64,000 nucleotides of DNA from Phymatolithon calcareum (GCA_977006965.1 OZ345369.1:2418001-2482000); one strand, 5' to 3'; counted from the first letter of the stretch, positions 42,646-53,370 are shown. Notes: generated from the sequence alone by a model not told the origin. A program made the numbers and translations.

Positions 42646-44810
42646 TGGGAGTGCTTCGTGTCTTTCACTTGGGCTTCGTAGTGCCGTGAATGTGTGGCTG
42701 TTTCTGTTGTAGTGTTTTATGCTTTACATGACCATTAAACGTTATTCATCGCCCGAGATCATTGCAATTAGGATTTCTACGACTACCAGTATTGGAATTC
42801 GCATTGCATCGCCATGTGAGACGCCCTCCGCATTGGGTATTGTATCTTTTTCTCCAATCGCTTGCAATGGCATCGTTCCGATCCCTGTGCATATGCAGTA
42901 AATGAATTGAAGACTGTAATCATCTTGACTGTCACGCGGAGAGATATACACAACTGCAACTGCAATGTGCACCAAACTGACCAGTGCCACTTGAAACGTT
43001 CAAGTAACCATCTTCCCCACGAATACCAGGCTTAGTCGTGCAACTCCTCTTGGAAGTTCTCCAGACCCCTATGCCCGGGTTGATATGGTCATACTTCACC
43101 CTGCTCGCTAAATCTTTTTTCTAAACTATCTCCGTCAAGCCAATAACTTGTACATGGAGCCTTTCCATAATTCCGTCAACCATTTTGGTTGGCCGACGAG
43201 CCGTTCACATTGAAAATGGAAAAAGTCATTCTATTCTCCAGGATAATGAATACTTAGTCCCATCAGCATCCACGTGATATGCTGGTGTAGGTACCCGCTT
43301 TTAGTGCAGCTAAGCTTTTTCACTTTCAACGCAAAGCGTCAATATTGCTGTGGTATCCTCCAATTTGACATACATCAGTATATCAAAAGGAACTTACTTT
43401 TAACTGTTATTGGTCCACTTCTCCAGAAAACCATGCATGCAGTTGACATCAACGTATGCACACACAAAGAAAATCTCTCTTATTCCAATCAACTGAAACG
43501 TGCTTCTCGACATGATGCTACATAGTACAGTCCTTGTGATAGCGAGGTAGGCTTCGGGACTGCCTGCCTTGACAGACTTTACAAAGATCTGCGGTTTTAT
43601 TCGAAACATAAAACCGAAATTTTGTTAACTTTGCTTTCACGGCGTCCAACGGTCTAGCTCCCCAGAGAAGGCGAGCAGTGTCGCGCTTCTACTTACTAGA
43701 GTTCCCAGACACCGTCCAATAACGCTTAGGAACCTCCTCCCGGACAAGCACCGCTTGCCGGAGAACCGGATTGCCGTAGTTGTAGCCGTGCGATAGCTTC
43801 ACTACTAATACAAAAGACTATGAAGGGTGGGTGGGTGGTCAACAAAAGAGAACGCGGGCTGCCAACTCGAAAAGCTCACCTGCGACGAGAAATCAGATAT
43901 CGCTCGAGTCCTTTGTGGGAAAAGGACAGATGGTGTACCAAAAAGCTCCTCACGCTGTTCGCTGCCTTACGCGCGGTTCACGTCTCGGTTCAGGCATGTT
44001 CCGAAGTGCGTGCCTCCGTGTGAACGCGTCTGCAAGCTTGCGATGCGTGTGCTGGATATCAAGGTTTCTTCAGCGTCTTGCTTGATATAGAGATTTCGAT
44101 CGGAGAGGGTCGGACTCTGGTGCAGTTGCTGGCGACTGTGCGCGCCGGAGAGACAGTCGCACAAGCTTTAGACTCTGCGCTGCGTGCAGCTGTGTTTTCA
44201 ACCGCCGCCGGACGTACGCGCCTGTGAATGTGACGCACAGAGTCTCGGCCTGTCGTATCCCGGCGCCGCGTGGCGCAACCTGATGAGAGGGTCGCATGGA
44301 AAGCGTCCAGAAGGCGTCCTTGGCCCGGTCGTCACGCGCGTAAGGGTTCTTCTAGGCGGCCACCGGTTGTGGCGCCCAGGCACTGTCGGGAGACCTAGGT
44401 TGTCGCGAGCGCGTCTTAGCGCGTGGCGGCTTCTCGAATGCCGCTAGTTGCGGCTCGAGGCGGTGTCGAACGACCTGGCTCGGCACGGGGATCCTTCGCG
44501 CGGCGCCGCTCGTCGACTGCCACTGGTTGCGGCTCCAAGACAGTCATTAGCGATGTCGATCAACGCCCGGATGTCATCGCGCGTGGTCGCTTTCCCGCTG
44601 CCGCCGGATGCGTCGCCGCGAAAAACCAATGGGTATCATTCATGCGGGGCACCGGCGGTAGTTGTCTTGTAGAGGCGTGTATGCCATCATCGGTGGTCTG
44701 CACGCAGTGTATGATCTCAAGAGGTAGGTGATGGCAGGATTGAGGTGGGCAAATCTGAGAAGATCTCCATACCTCCGCACCGTCTCGGGCCTTGCTGCTT
44801 CGAAAAGAGT
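42646..44810. other. Gene-poor spacer with a GC-rich block and about 80-bp repeats
   Basis: 42,646-43,800 holds no recognised feature. From about 43,820 to 44,700 the base composition turns GC-rich. Three degenerate units start at 44,358, 44,439 and 44,518, each with GCC-C-GGTTG-GGC-like words. Frames in the block overlap in all phases and none looks like a known protein. Confidence 0.4.
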
Positions 44811-45098
44811 TTTTTTGAATTTGGAAATTATTAAACGTTCTCAGTAACACTCATGAGACTGCAAGGGAGATGCGTTTCAGCAGCTACGCCCTTGTAGCTT
44901 CGATCATCTACTCAAATCCTTGTAACCCGGGTTAACGTCGTAGACCTAGCCGCAAAAACCCTCTCCCGGAAAAAGGGCGGAGGGAAAAGCTTGGGGTCCA
45001 CCGGTCAGATTGCCTATGGGGCTCTGGATTGCAGCTCAATTGACGCCTTATCTATTCCATGTCGTCATAAAAGACGATAGTGAAGAAGAGCCCGTCTC
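44811..45098 (-). mobile_element. 5'-truncated LINE copy (same subfamily as 27,965-28,893)
   Basis: It begins with a T7 run, then matches the nested LINE from TATTAAACG-TCTCAGTAACACTC through the AAAAACC hairpin region to the end of ORF2. The last residues are LFF, three or four more, then FYDDME and TAG, against FFTSAFYEDME in the other copy. Its 5' end is within or just after 45,098. No clear target duplication was found. Confidence 0.85.
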
Positions 45099-45589
45099 CA
45101 ATAGAAATAGTACTTATAGATTTCACTGATTTTGGTAGATGTGGAGGCAAAGAAGAGGCGAGAAGACATTCCCGGTTTGTATGATGTGCCCTGCCGTAGG
45201 CACCTCAGGGTCACCGAAGAAGGTCGGACTGCCACTAGTACCAGCGCAGACGTCAGGACTGAATATATTCCACGCTCGGCTTGTAGGCAAATGCTCAGCC
45301 GTAGATGATTTCGGTAAACTGCATTCGACTTCACACGCTCTACTGATCCCTCCCTTCGACGGCATACCCTGAGCTGTTTACACCTGACCTGGCTGCATTT
45401 TTCATCGCGGAGAGCGGTGCACCCTAGGAAGTGCGACAACACCTGTAGTTATTCACTTGACGACATTACATCGAATGGAAAACCGGAACTCACTTCACAC
45501 ATTCATGACATAACCACACGAGTCACATGCTTCGAAGACCAAGGCCCAGTAAATAGTGATGACAAGCAGTATTTTACAAAACTAAGAGT
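45099..45589. other. Spacer downstream of the SIM-protein gene
   Basis: No gene recognised; short frames on both strands lack any known motif. It lies just past the stop codon of the minus-strand gene at 45,590. Confidence 0.35.
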
Positions 45590-48013
45590 CTATTCATCAC
45601 TACTTGGAACGATGAAGTCATCGTCGGAGTCAAAGTCCAGGTCTTCCTCATAATCCCGCCAACCTTCACTATGTTCCTCGTCTTCCTCATCTTCCGACTC
45701 TAGATTCTGTACTGTGCGCGGCGCCTGTGCTCCCTCTTCGCGAGCCTCCCCTTGAGTTGTCCTCACATGACACTGCAACTGCTCAATGTACCGGTTCTGG
45801 TCTCCAGCGGTGTGCATGAGGCAGTACGGTACGGTCATACGCACGCCATAATTGCCCTTTTGTACATTCACACTGAAATTATGCACGGGTTGAATCCATC
45901 CGTCGCGCCAGCCGTTCTGCGGCGTACCTATTCTCCGGTTCCCCTGCAGCCTACAGATGTAGCATATGATCGGGTCCTGTAACCCACGAGGCACTTTCAC
46001 ACCTCCCATCGCCTCTCTCACCTGTTTCGCATGCTCTTTCTCGACCTCTGTCCTAGGTGCTTGTTCCGAGTCCGACGAAGAGGATGAAGAATCTTGCATG
46101 ACTGCGTCGTGATCCGACTCGTTGCCTGCACTTCGCCCCCGTTTTGGAGACGAGCTTCGCACGTCAGATTCTTCGCTCTCTTCTCCATCTTCCACAACAA
46201 AGTCATCCCTTTTGTACCCGAAATTTTGGCGTACGGTTCGCGTCGTAGTACGGGCTCTCCGAGTAACGCGCCTTCGGCGAGATTGTGCCACTACTTCCTC
46301 TTCCGAGCTGCCTTCTTCGCCATCATCCAAAGAAGCATTCTTCCGAATACGGCGCCTTCGTTGAGCTGGCGGTCTGTTGATACCTTCACGACTATCTCCT
46401 TCGCACTCGCTTGCAGAAGCATTCTTCCGCGTCCGGCGTCTTTGGCGAGATGGCCGCTTGATTTCTTCGTCAGGGCTGGTTTCCTCATCCTCGCTATCGA
46501 AGTCTTCAGGACTATAGCCGAGGAGACGGAGCTTCCGCTTGCGTTCAGCATCTCCATTGGTGGGTTGAGGAGGGTTTTCACGTCTCTGTGCACGCATCGA
46601 CCTCTGAGAGATGCGGCCAATTGCGCTTTTTTCCACGTCGCTCCCGGAGTCGTCTGAGACTGCAATCCCAGCAATAACAACGGGTTTTGTGGCAGGTTCA
46701 CTGTCGGATTTGACCTGCTCGACGTGCGGAGTTTGACTGAAACGGGGACTCTTCCGGGTCGGTGTCATTTCTGCATCAGCATCCCTGATATCCCCGTTCT
46801 GCGTCACTTGACTGAAGCGGGGGCTTCTTCTCGGAGGCGATATTATTTCCTCAGGCTCACTGTCGGCACCATCCTCCTCCTTCAGTTGCGTCTCATTCAA
46901 TCGGGGGCTTCTGCGAGCCGGAATACTTGAGCGGGACCCTTGGAAACGCGGACTGCGACGGATAGGCGACGTTGTAAAGGCAGGTCGTACAATGGGTTGA
47001 CCGTCATCATCGCCGTTATCGTCGTCGCTATCTTCCTCACCGCTGCTGCAATCAACAAACCTTCTCAGGCGTCCTGAACGAGGACGCTTGGTGCCGCGCA
47101 CGGGCAGTGCACAGTCGGCATCTTCGTCGTCGTTCTTTGGGGCCTGGTCGGGGTCGTTCAGCCAAAACATGGCCATGTCGCCTTTTCTGTCATTGTTGCG
47201 CGGCACAGTGAATAATGTTCGGTCTAATGGAGACACAGGCGTGACAGGATTTTGATTGACGCTCCCGTGGTCTTGTTGCGGGTATACTTGTGACGAAGAA
47301 AGATCATCTCTCGGGTTAGCTTCAATTTCTTCAGCCACACGTGCAGCGTATCCCATATGCGCAGGACCTTTGGTTCTATATTCCGAACTCGTGGCAGAAG
47401 CGGAAAGCAGTGGTTGTGTGTGCAAGGGCTTGCATAGCGCCTGGTCTGGTAGTTCCTGGCTCGCCTGAAGGCGTTCCAATAGACGCGGCGAACGAAGGGA
47501 AAGCACTGGAGTACGAGGAGGGGGCACAGGGCTGAGCGGGCTGACCGGGCCTTGGCCCTGCTGACTGCGAATAAGTGGCGGGTCGTCATCAATGATGACA
47601 ATATTCGGAAGAGTGTGGAGGTTGCACAGTGGAGCACGACGCACTTCGCTCGTGACAGTAGGGTTTTCCCCTTCGCCTTCAGAATCGGTTACAAGGTTAA
47701 TAACATCGTTTGCATTGCCAGCTGAAGTGTCGCTTGTCGGCCCCACCCGCGCTGCGACGTGTTGGTTGCCTGGAGGGTAGGGCGCGTCGTCGATAACGAT
47801 GATGGGACCCGGACTAAGCGCAGTGTTGCTGTTCGGGTTTGCTGCATTGCCTGCAGCGGGGCTTGCGATACCCCCAACGCACGGGTTTACTGCCGCATCA
47901 ATGCGACGCGGTGGCAATTCATCGAACACAGCGAGAGTGTCACGGTTGAGTTTTGCGGCGGGGTGGCCGGGTGGCCGTCGATTCGTTTCCAGAGCATGCA
48001 CTCTTTTTTGCAT
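45590..48013 (-). CDS. Nuclear-type protein with three SUMO-interacting motifs and SPRF repeats
   Basis: 807 codons, single exon, starting MQKRVHALET. Near the N-terminus are three hydrophobic-acidic motifs that fit SUMO-interacting motifs: IIVIDD (71-76), VINLVTDSEGE (104-114) and IVIIDDD (138-144). The middle has at least four repeats of R(R/K)SPR(F/L), at very roughly residues 350-440, between acidic Ser stretches. Basic RRRRxRKNAS repeats follow and look like nuclear localisation signals. Near residue 685 is CYIC, and about 40 residues later CLMH, a possible zinc-binding pair in an otherwise conserved-looking globular region. The C-terminus is very acidic. A SUMO-dependent chromatin or repair scaffold is a reasonable inference. 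No RING domain is present, so a SUMO-targeted ligase is not supported. It shares its 5' region with WDR83. Confidence 0.78.
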   Translation of the reverse strand: MQKRVHALETNRRPPGHPAAKLNRDTLAVFDELPPRRIDAAVNPCVGGIASPAAGNAANPNSNTALSPGPIIVIDDAPYPPGNQHVAARVGPTSDTSAGNANDVINLVTDSEGEGENPTVTSEVRRAPLCNLHTLPNIVIIDDDPPLIRSQQGQGPVSPLSPVPPPRTPVLSLRSPRLLERLQASQELPDQALCKPLHTQPLLSASATSSEYRTKGPAHMGYAARVAEEIEANPRDDLSSSQVYPQQDHGSVNQNPVTPVSPLDRTLFTVPRNNDRKGDMAMFWLNDPDQAPKNDDEDADCALPVRGTKRPRSGRLRRFVDCSSGEEDSDDDNGDDDGQPIVRPAFTTSPIRRSPRFQGSRSSIPARRSPRLNETQLKEEDGADSEPEEIISPPRRSPRFSQVTQNGDIRDADAEMTPTRKSPRFSQTPHVEQVKSDSEPATKPVVIAGIAVSDDSGSDVEKSAIGRISQRSMRAQRRENPPQPTNGDAERKRKLRLLGYSPEDFDSEDEETSPDEEIKRPSRQRRRTRKNASASECEGDSREGINRPPAQRRRRIRKNASLDDGEEGSSEEEVVAQSRRRRVTRRARTTTRTVRQNFGYKRDDFVVEDGEESEESDVRSSSPKRGRSAGNESDHDAVMQDSSSSSSDSEQAPRTEVEKEHAKQVREAMGGVKVPRGLQDPIICYICRLQGNRRIGTPQNGWRDGWIQPVHNFSVNVQKGNYGVRMTVPYCLMHTAGDQNRYIEQLQCHVRTTQGEAREEGAQAPRTVQNLESEDEEDEEHSEGWRDYEEDLDFDSDDDFIVPSSDE

Positions 48014-48684
48014 GGCGCGGGGAGTGCGGATTTCCGAGGTAGATGTCGCCGTTTCCTATTTTGCGACCTGCCGCCGGTAAAACCCTTGTGGGGTTTTACA
48101 GAAATGTGAACACCCAGGTGCAAGGCTCAAATTTGAGTTCGAAGTACCGACTCCTGATATGCTATAGCACCCTGTTTATATTTTTTTAGAAAAAACTGCA
48201 GCTGCTGAATCCCATGCATGGGATTTGACTACAGTACTGTAACATTCTTGTTTGGCCGCAACATGAAAAAAAGCTAACGTTATGATATCGTCCAGTAAAT
48301 TAACAGGCCTTGTTGGAGCCGCAAAATGCCCTCCGGCCAATCGGACTGGCACAAAAGATTTCACCTTAGGCTCCACCAATAAGAACAAATGACGTGTCGC
48401 AATGACGACATCATCAAACAATGAAGGTAGTCATCAATATACTTACTGATTGCTCTTAGAGCCTCTAATAGTAATCAAGCATCTTCAATGCCTCTTTGTT
48501 GTTAATTATTTTTAGCTCTTCGCAACGATTCAAATATTGATAATATTAATATCTCTCAGACTTTAATTGATACACAATCTCTAACTTTCCAAGATGACCT
48601 AGTCGATTAATCGATGATACCTTCCCCGGGAGGATCGTTTTCCCTGCCACTTTCTTCCGTTCCCGTGCCCCGCCCTCCAGGGCA
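48014..48684. promoter_or_regulatory. Divergent intergenic region between the SIM gene and WDR83
   Basis: 671 bp between two divergently transcribed genes. A strong hairpin (arms 48,077-48,085 and 48,091-48,099, GTAAAACCC/GGGTTTTAC) lies 64 bp upstream of the SIM gene. CTACAGTACTGTAAC occurs at 48,229-48,243. The part nearest WDR83 is AT-rich up to about 48,600, then GC-rich. No TATA box is obvious. Confidence 0.45.
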
Positions 48685-49617
48685 ATGACAAGCGCGGGCC
48701 CACGCGCGGAATGCGCACAGATTCTACAGCGCCACACAGGCGGCGTGTTTGCCGCAGCGTTCGACGCCACAGGGCGCTACTGCATGACCGGCGGCGCGGA
48801 CCGCATCATCCGTCTCTGGAATCCAAGCACAGGTCTCTTGATTCAGACGTACGCGGGGCACGGACGGCAGGTATTAGCAGTGGCGGCCGGAACGGACGGC
48901 TCTTTTCTTCTCTCCGGCGGCGGCGACCGATCCGCAATTCTCTGGGACGTTGCCACCGTGACCGTGACCCGCAAGTTGGGCGGCCCGCACGGACACACGG
49001 AGCGCATCAACGCGGTCGCCTTCGCCGGTCAAACCGACTCCGTTCTCGTCACTGGCTCTTACGACGCAACTGTCCGGCTCTGGGATGGGCGATCGGGCAG
49101 TTCTCGTCCCGTGCAAACTCTCGCCCATGCGCGCGATTCAGTGAGCGCCATCGTTGTCGCCGATACGCAGATCATCGCCGCGAGCATTGACGGCCATCTC
49201 CGCACGTACGACGTGCGTGCGGGGCAACTTGCCGTGGACGATCTTTTCGCGCCCGTGGCGAACATCGCGCTTTCGCGGGATGGAAACTGCGTGCTAGTCG
49301 CCTGTCTCGGCAGCCCGATGTGCCTCCTGGACAAGGCTGCGGGCACGACGCTGAGCACTTACACAGGGAACAAGACCAGTGAGTTTCGAATCGACTGCGC
49401 GGTGCTCTGCGATGACGCATTAGTTGTGGCGGGGAGCGATGATGGGCGAGTGTGCCTGTGGGATATTGTTGACGGCGGAGACCCCGTACTGCGAATCGGC
49501 CCTGATGACAAGGGTGCTGCGGTTGTCGGCGCAGTAGCGGCACACCCATCGCAGCGATTGTTGCTCACGGGCAATCATGACGGAGTGGTAAAGCTGTGGA
49601 AAGTACTCGTAGACTAG
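48685..49617 (+). CDS. WDR83: WD40-repeat protein WDR83 (MORG1) homologue
   Basis: 310 codons, single exon. Seven WD40 blades can be traced: HTGGVFAAAFDATGRYCMTG, GRQVLAVAAG, HTERINAVAF, ARDSVSAIVV, then VANIALSRDG, FRIDCAVL and VVGAVAAHPS. The order of motifs and phrases such as CMTGGADRIIRLWNP, SGGGDRSAILWDV and SxDGHLRTYDVRAGQL match WDR83 along its whole length (human protein 315 residues). WDR83 is a scaffold linked to the spliceosome (in C and B complexes) and, in animals, to ERK signalling; the splicing role is the likely ancestral one. It converges with NAA15, with 200 bp between stop codons, and diverges from the SIM-protein gene. Confidence 0.92.
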   Translation: MTSAGPRAECAQILQRHTGGVFAAAFDATGRYCMTGGADRIIRLWNPSTGLLIQTYAGHGRQVLAVAAGTDGSFLLSGGGDRSAILWDVATVTVTRKLGGPHGHTERINAVAFAGQTDSVLVTGSYDATVRLWDGRSGSSRPVQTLAHARDSVSAIVVADTQIIAASIDGHLRTYDVRAGQLAVDDLFAPVANIALSRDGNCVLVACLGSPMCLLDKAAGTTLSTYTGNKTSEFRIDCAVLCDDALVVAGSDDGRVCLWDIVDGGDPVLRIGPDDKGAAVVGAVAAHPSQRLLLTGNHDGVVKLWKVLVD

Positions 49618-49817
49618 TAGGTTCGGTCGCCGCACCCCTCGAGATCTTGCCTCCATTGAACCCGTCTCTTCCCTCCATCCACGCAATCTCCGAATGGAGT
49701 GGTTTGCGCAATAGAGAATTACCTCGAGTAATACGTGGAGATCAAGCTCGACCACTTCGAGAGCTGGAGTACGGTGTACATTGGTGTACATTTTACACGT
49801 CTATCCCCGAACTTGTC

Positions 49818-52697
49818 CTAACCTAAGCGCTTAGTGTGTATCTCAAAGCATGTCGCCCTAGTGTGCTTTTCTTGGCAAACTTCTACTACCTTCGCCACCA
49901 ACGAAGCATCCATCGGCATTGTTTGCAATCGATCAATCAGTGCTCTGCACTGCGCGGGGGAATACACGTTGGCCCCAACACCCTCCGCGTCCGTAGCTCT
50001 AATTTCATCCACAAGAGCTTCGCATGCTTTTTCAGGAGATCCGGCATCTACCGCCTTTTCAAGGGCGAGCTGTAATCGGATTTCAGCTGCACCGACGCTT
50101 CCTCTTGCGTTTCCTTTTTGACGACTTGCATAATCCTCGAGGTACTCCAATGGTTTTTTTCCGCTTAGTACATCGCCCTCGATCTCAAATACCGCCTTCC
50201 CGATACCGGAGAGCGTAGCAAGTACATTTTTCGCTTCCATTTCGCAGACCAATCGCACAGCAATCGACACCGTACTGGGATCATTACTGTCAACAGCTTG
50301 CGAATGCTTCACGGCCCGAAGAGCTTGCAAATACCGCTTTCGTCGAATCGCCACCTCGTACGCAAGGAAATGAGATTCGATCTTGCCCTTCAAATGAAGT
50401 TCCATGTCTCGGACAAGACGCACTGCAGCCTCCAATGGCCCTTTGTTCGCCTTGTCCTTCTTGTCAAACAGAGCCTTCACCTGTTCTGTGCCCTCCGGGT
50501 CAGTTTCCATCCAGCCAGGATTTGCTTTGGGCTTTTCAGCCGCTGAATTATTACTTCCGCCTGATTTTTGATCGTTGGCAAGATTCGAATTTCCGTTTGG
50601 TTCCGACTTCGCAGAGCCATTTGGCTTATCGGCTTGAACAGCAATCTTTCCAGGCTTTGTCTGTCCCCCCGAGCCGCCTCCCTGCGCTCCTTTCTGACTC
50701 TGCTTTAGTCTCTTCTTTGCCTCGCGCTTTTTCTGCTTCGAAATAGCCTTCTTGCGCTCCGAGGGCGACATTTGTGCAAACCCTTCAATGTCCCCATGCT
50801 CACCAGTAAACGCATATTGCGAGGCTTCTGGTAAATCTGCTAACTGCAGGAGACATTTCACTGCTCCAGACGCAGCACGTGCATAGTACGAATGACCCCT
50901 AATCCGATCCTCAAAGCGCAAAAGACTGATGTACGCCCGCAACGTTACCTTACGTAGACAGTACGAATGGAAGTCAAATTGATCTTCCACCATATCCGCG
51001 AAATGCCGGTCAACTGCTGTAAACTTCTTTAGAGCCTGAGCCAGTTGTCCGCGACGTAAATGCGATTCTGCCGCTTCCAATTCAAACCACATGCATTGCA
51101 TGTCGTAGAGAGCCTGTGGTCCACCCGAATCGCCGTCTCGAGTAAAAAGGCCGATCCAGGACTCTGCTTGAGATACCATGTCAGCTCTGAGGCCGTATTT
51201 CGTGCATTTCGTATTGAGGTAACGATCTGCCAGGTCCCGATTACGAGCTTCATCTGCGACCTTAACAGCAGATACTGAGTCCCCTACGTGCTTCAGAAAT
51301 TTTGCTTTCACGAGGTAAAACTCTATAGTTTTCGGCGACAGCTCAATCGCCTTCTCGATGGTATCGAGTGCTTGACCATACATACCGATACGGTCGTAGT
51401 GCTGCGCAAGGGCGTGGTACACCCATTTAAGAGTGCCCTCATCGTCAACGTCGTGTTCTTCCATACTACTGCGAAGGGGTAGCAAGGGAGGTAGTCGCGC
51501 TTCCGGTCCCTCCAAGCCCTCCACGTAGTCCTCAAGCAGCTTCCCAATTGCAGAAGCTTTAGAGACATCGCTGTACATAGTCTTGATATCAGAGAAAAGA
51601 GAAGGTACGCCTCGTCGCAGAAAAGGTCGTACGTAAGCATCGAACCGAGGCAAAAATTGAGGGTGGTCGGCAGACGGAATGATGTCCAGGGCGATGCGCG
51701 AGCTCGTTCTACTGCGAGGATATTGTGCAGAGAGTTGATCACACGCTTGTAATGCAGCATCTATGTCCGCTTTATCGCGTAACTGTACATCTACTGACAT
51801 GCGTTTTCGAAAGTCGGCCATGGATGGCACGCTCGCAGTCGCAGAAGATGGTGGCTCTTCTGAATCATTGGCAGTCCTCGCCGCAAGAACAGCTGTATTT
51901 TGAAGCCCACGGTGGTACGCGACGTTATCCGGGTTGATAGCAATAAGGGCGCGAAGTTGCTCGGCACATTCTTCATGCCGCCCGAGGTACGAAAGGAGTC
52001 GGGCGCGAGTCTCGCGGAGAGATAGAGTGTCCACAACACGGGCCTCGTTCTCCTCCAAGTGCTTCAGTGCGACAGCGTACTCTCCGGCCTCTTCAAGCAT
52101 CAGATTTTTGTAAAGCGCGAGCTCAGATGCTTCGTAAGGATCTTCGGGATCGATGGCCCCTTTGAGCGTGTCTTGGTACGTATCCAAGACTGAAATCGCG
52201 GTGGAGAAGTTGCCGAGCAAGTGAAACGAGAGAGCAAACCCAATCCAGTTGTTTTTCTGGTTTGGGCGGATGGTCAAAAGCTTGCGTCGAGTCTCTTCAA
52301 GGCCCTCAAAATCGCGAATTTGGATCTGCAGAAGCGAGAGATCACGTAAAATCTGCTGGTTATCCTTGTCGATGCGCAAAGCGTTGAGATATGCTTTGGC
52401 AGCCTCGCGATAATCGCGATCTGAGCGGTACAGCAAGCCGTAAACGTGCCAACAGATATGGGAGCGCATGTCGAGACGAAGCCCCTTTCGAACGAGCTCA
52501 TGCGCTTCCTCTTTGCGGTCGAGCGCGTTTAGTGCGAGTCCCTTCATGGCCAGGGTTTCACCATGGTTGGGAAATTTTTTTAGGATCGTGTCGGCGGACT
52601 TGATCGCTTTTTTCAACTGCTTTGTTTCGTAGAAGCGCACGACAGACTTGAATGTGTTGGCCTCACGCGGCGGCAACGCCGCCGTTGTCGACGGCAT
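49818..52697 (-). CDS. NAA15: NatA N-terminal acetyltransferase auxiliary subunit (NAA15/NAT1)
   Basis: 959 codons from the ATG at 52,697 (MPSTTAALPPREANTFKSVV); the frame is open to 52,787, but the later ATG matches the family start LPxKExxxFKxxxxxYExKQ. It is a TPR solenoid: KAIKSADTILKKFPNHGETLAMKG-type repeats run through the first 700 residues, with RDLSLLQIQIRDFEGL and the NWIGFALSFHLLGN segment characteristic of NAA15. A Lys/Arg-rich and low-complexity insert (from KKREAKKRLKQ) lies near residue 680, as in other NAA15 proteins, followed by the NPGWMETDPEG segment. NAA15 anchors the NAA10 catalytic subunit to ribosomes for co-translational acetylation of Ser, Ala, Thr, Gly and Val N-termini. 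It is slightly longer than animal NAA15 (about 866). Confidence 0.93.
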   Translation of the reverse strand: MPSTTAALPPREANTFKSVVRFYETKQLKKAIKSADTILKKFPNHGETLAMKGLALNALDRKEEAHELVRKGLRLDMRSHICWHVYGLLYRSDRDYREAAKAYLNALRIDKDNQQILRDLSLLQIQIRDFEGLEETRRKLLTIRPNQKNNWIGFALSFHLLGNFSTAISVLDTYQDTLKGAIDPEDPYEASELALYKNLMLEEAGEYAVALKHLEENEARVVDTLSLRETRARLLSYLGRHEECAEQLRALIAINPDNVAYHRGLQNTAVLAARTANDSEEPPSSATASVPSMADFRKRMSVDVQLRDKADIDAALQACDQLSAQYPRSRTSSRIALDIIPSADHPQFLPRFDAYVRPFLRRGVPSLFSDIKTMYSDVSKASAIGKLLEDYVEGLEGPEARLPPLLPLRSSMEEHDVDDEGTLKWVYHALAQHYDRIGMYGQALDTIEKAIELSPKTIEFYLVKAKFLKHVGDSVSAVKVADEARNRDLADRYLNTKCTKYGLRADMVSQAESWIGLFTRDGDSGGPQALYDMQCMWFELEAAESHLRRGQLAQALKKFTAVDRHFADMVEDQFDFHSYCLRKVTLRAYISLLRFEDRIRGHSYYARAASGAVKCLLQLADLPEASQYAFTGEHGDIEGFAQMSPSERKKAISKQKKREAKKRLKQSQKGAQGGGSGGQTKPGKIAVQADKPNGSAKSEPNGNSNLANDQKSGGSNNSAAEKPKANPGWMETDPEGTEQVKALFDKKDKANKGPLEAAVRLVRDMELHLKGKIESHFLAYEVAIRRKRYLQALRAVKHSQAVDSNDPSTVSIAVRLVCEMEAKNVLATLSGIGKAVFEIEGDVLSGKKPLEYLEDYASRQKGNARGSVGAAEIRLQLALEKAVDAGSPEKACEALVDEIRATDAEGVGANVYSPAQCRALIDRLQTMPMDASLVAKVVEVCQEKHTRATCFEIHTKRLG

Positions 52698-53370
52698 GAG
52701 CGCTGAGGGGTTCGCGAAAATGCGAAATGGAAATAGTTGGCCACAGGTTGCCCCTGATGACAGGGCTCGCCGTCGGTCTTGGGACAAACTGGAGAGAAGG
52801 GCCCGGAATGCAATTTACTCCTCCTGCTGGCACTCACAGAGTCAAGAATTTTAGAAGAACTCCTAAACGTGTACAGAGTGAACGCCGGTCGTCGCAGTGA
52901 GGAGCCGACAAGTGGACCGCGGACCAACCGTGGGCGACGACTGTGCCCGTCAGGAGGGCCAAAGCACTGTAACTTGAAACTCGATCATACCGTCTCATAA
53001 AATAATAGTTTTATAACAATCAATTTAACATTGCAAGCATGTCACTTTTTTAAAAAACAATAATTATTTTCAGATGTCCGAAAAGGCAGCCTTTGCAGAA
53101 AGTGGGCCAATCCTCGCCTTCGAAACGGAGCTCTCGGTTACGAATATGACCGTTCCAGGGTTCGCGGAGCAAAAATTTATGAGATAAATCTTTTTTAACA
53201 TAATAATTACTATATTTGGCAAAAAATGGTTTTATTTGATTTATTGTTATTATGCGGTGTGATCCAGTTTTTCTGCATTCTGCGACAAACTGGATCAAGG
53301 GCGGATCAATCCTTGGCTGCTGTATCAACGAAGTCCGCATTTGTGTACATGTTTCTCCTAGCCCTGCCGG
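52698..53370. promoter_or_regulatory. Divergent intergenic region between NAA15 and SKI8
   Basis: 673 bp. Two AT-rich blocks (about 53,000-53,072 and 53,188-53,245) bracket a GC-richer island of about 115 bp that contains a small ORF (53,074-53,187). No core promoter element was recognised. Confidence 0.45.
53074..53187 (+). CDS. Possible small ORF (37 codons) between NAA15 and SKI8
   Basis: The frame runs from ATG (MSEKAAFAES...) to TAA in a GC-richer island flanked by AT-rich DNA. TTATTTTCAG directly precedes the ATG and would fit a 3' splice site. The peptide has no recognised motif. It could be an upstream ORF or an isolated exon; chance is not excluded. Confidence 0.22.
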   Translation: MSEKAAFAESGPILAFETELSVTNMTVPGFAEQKFMR

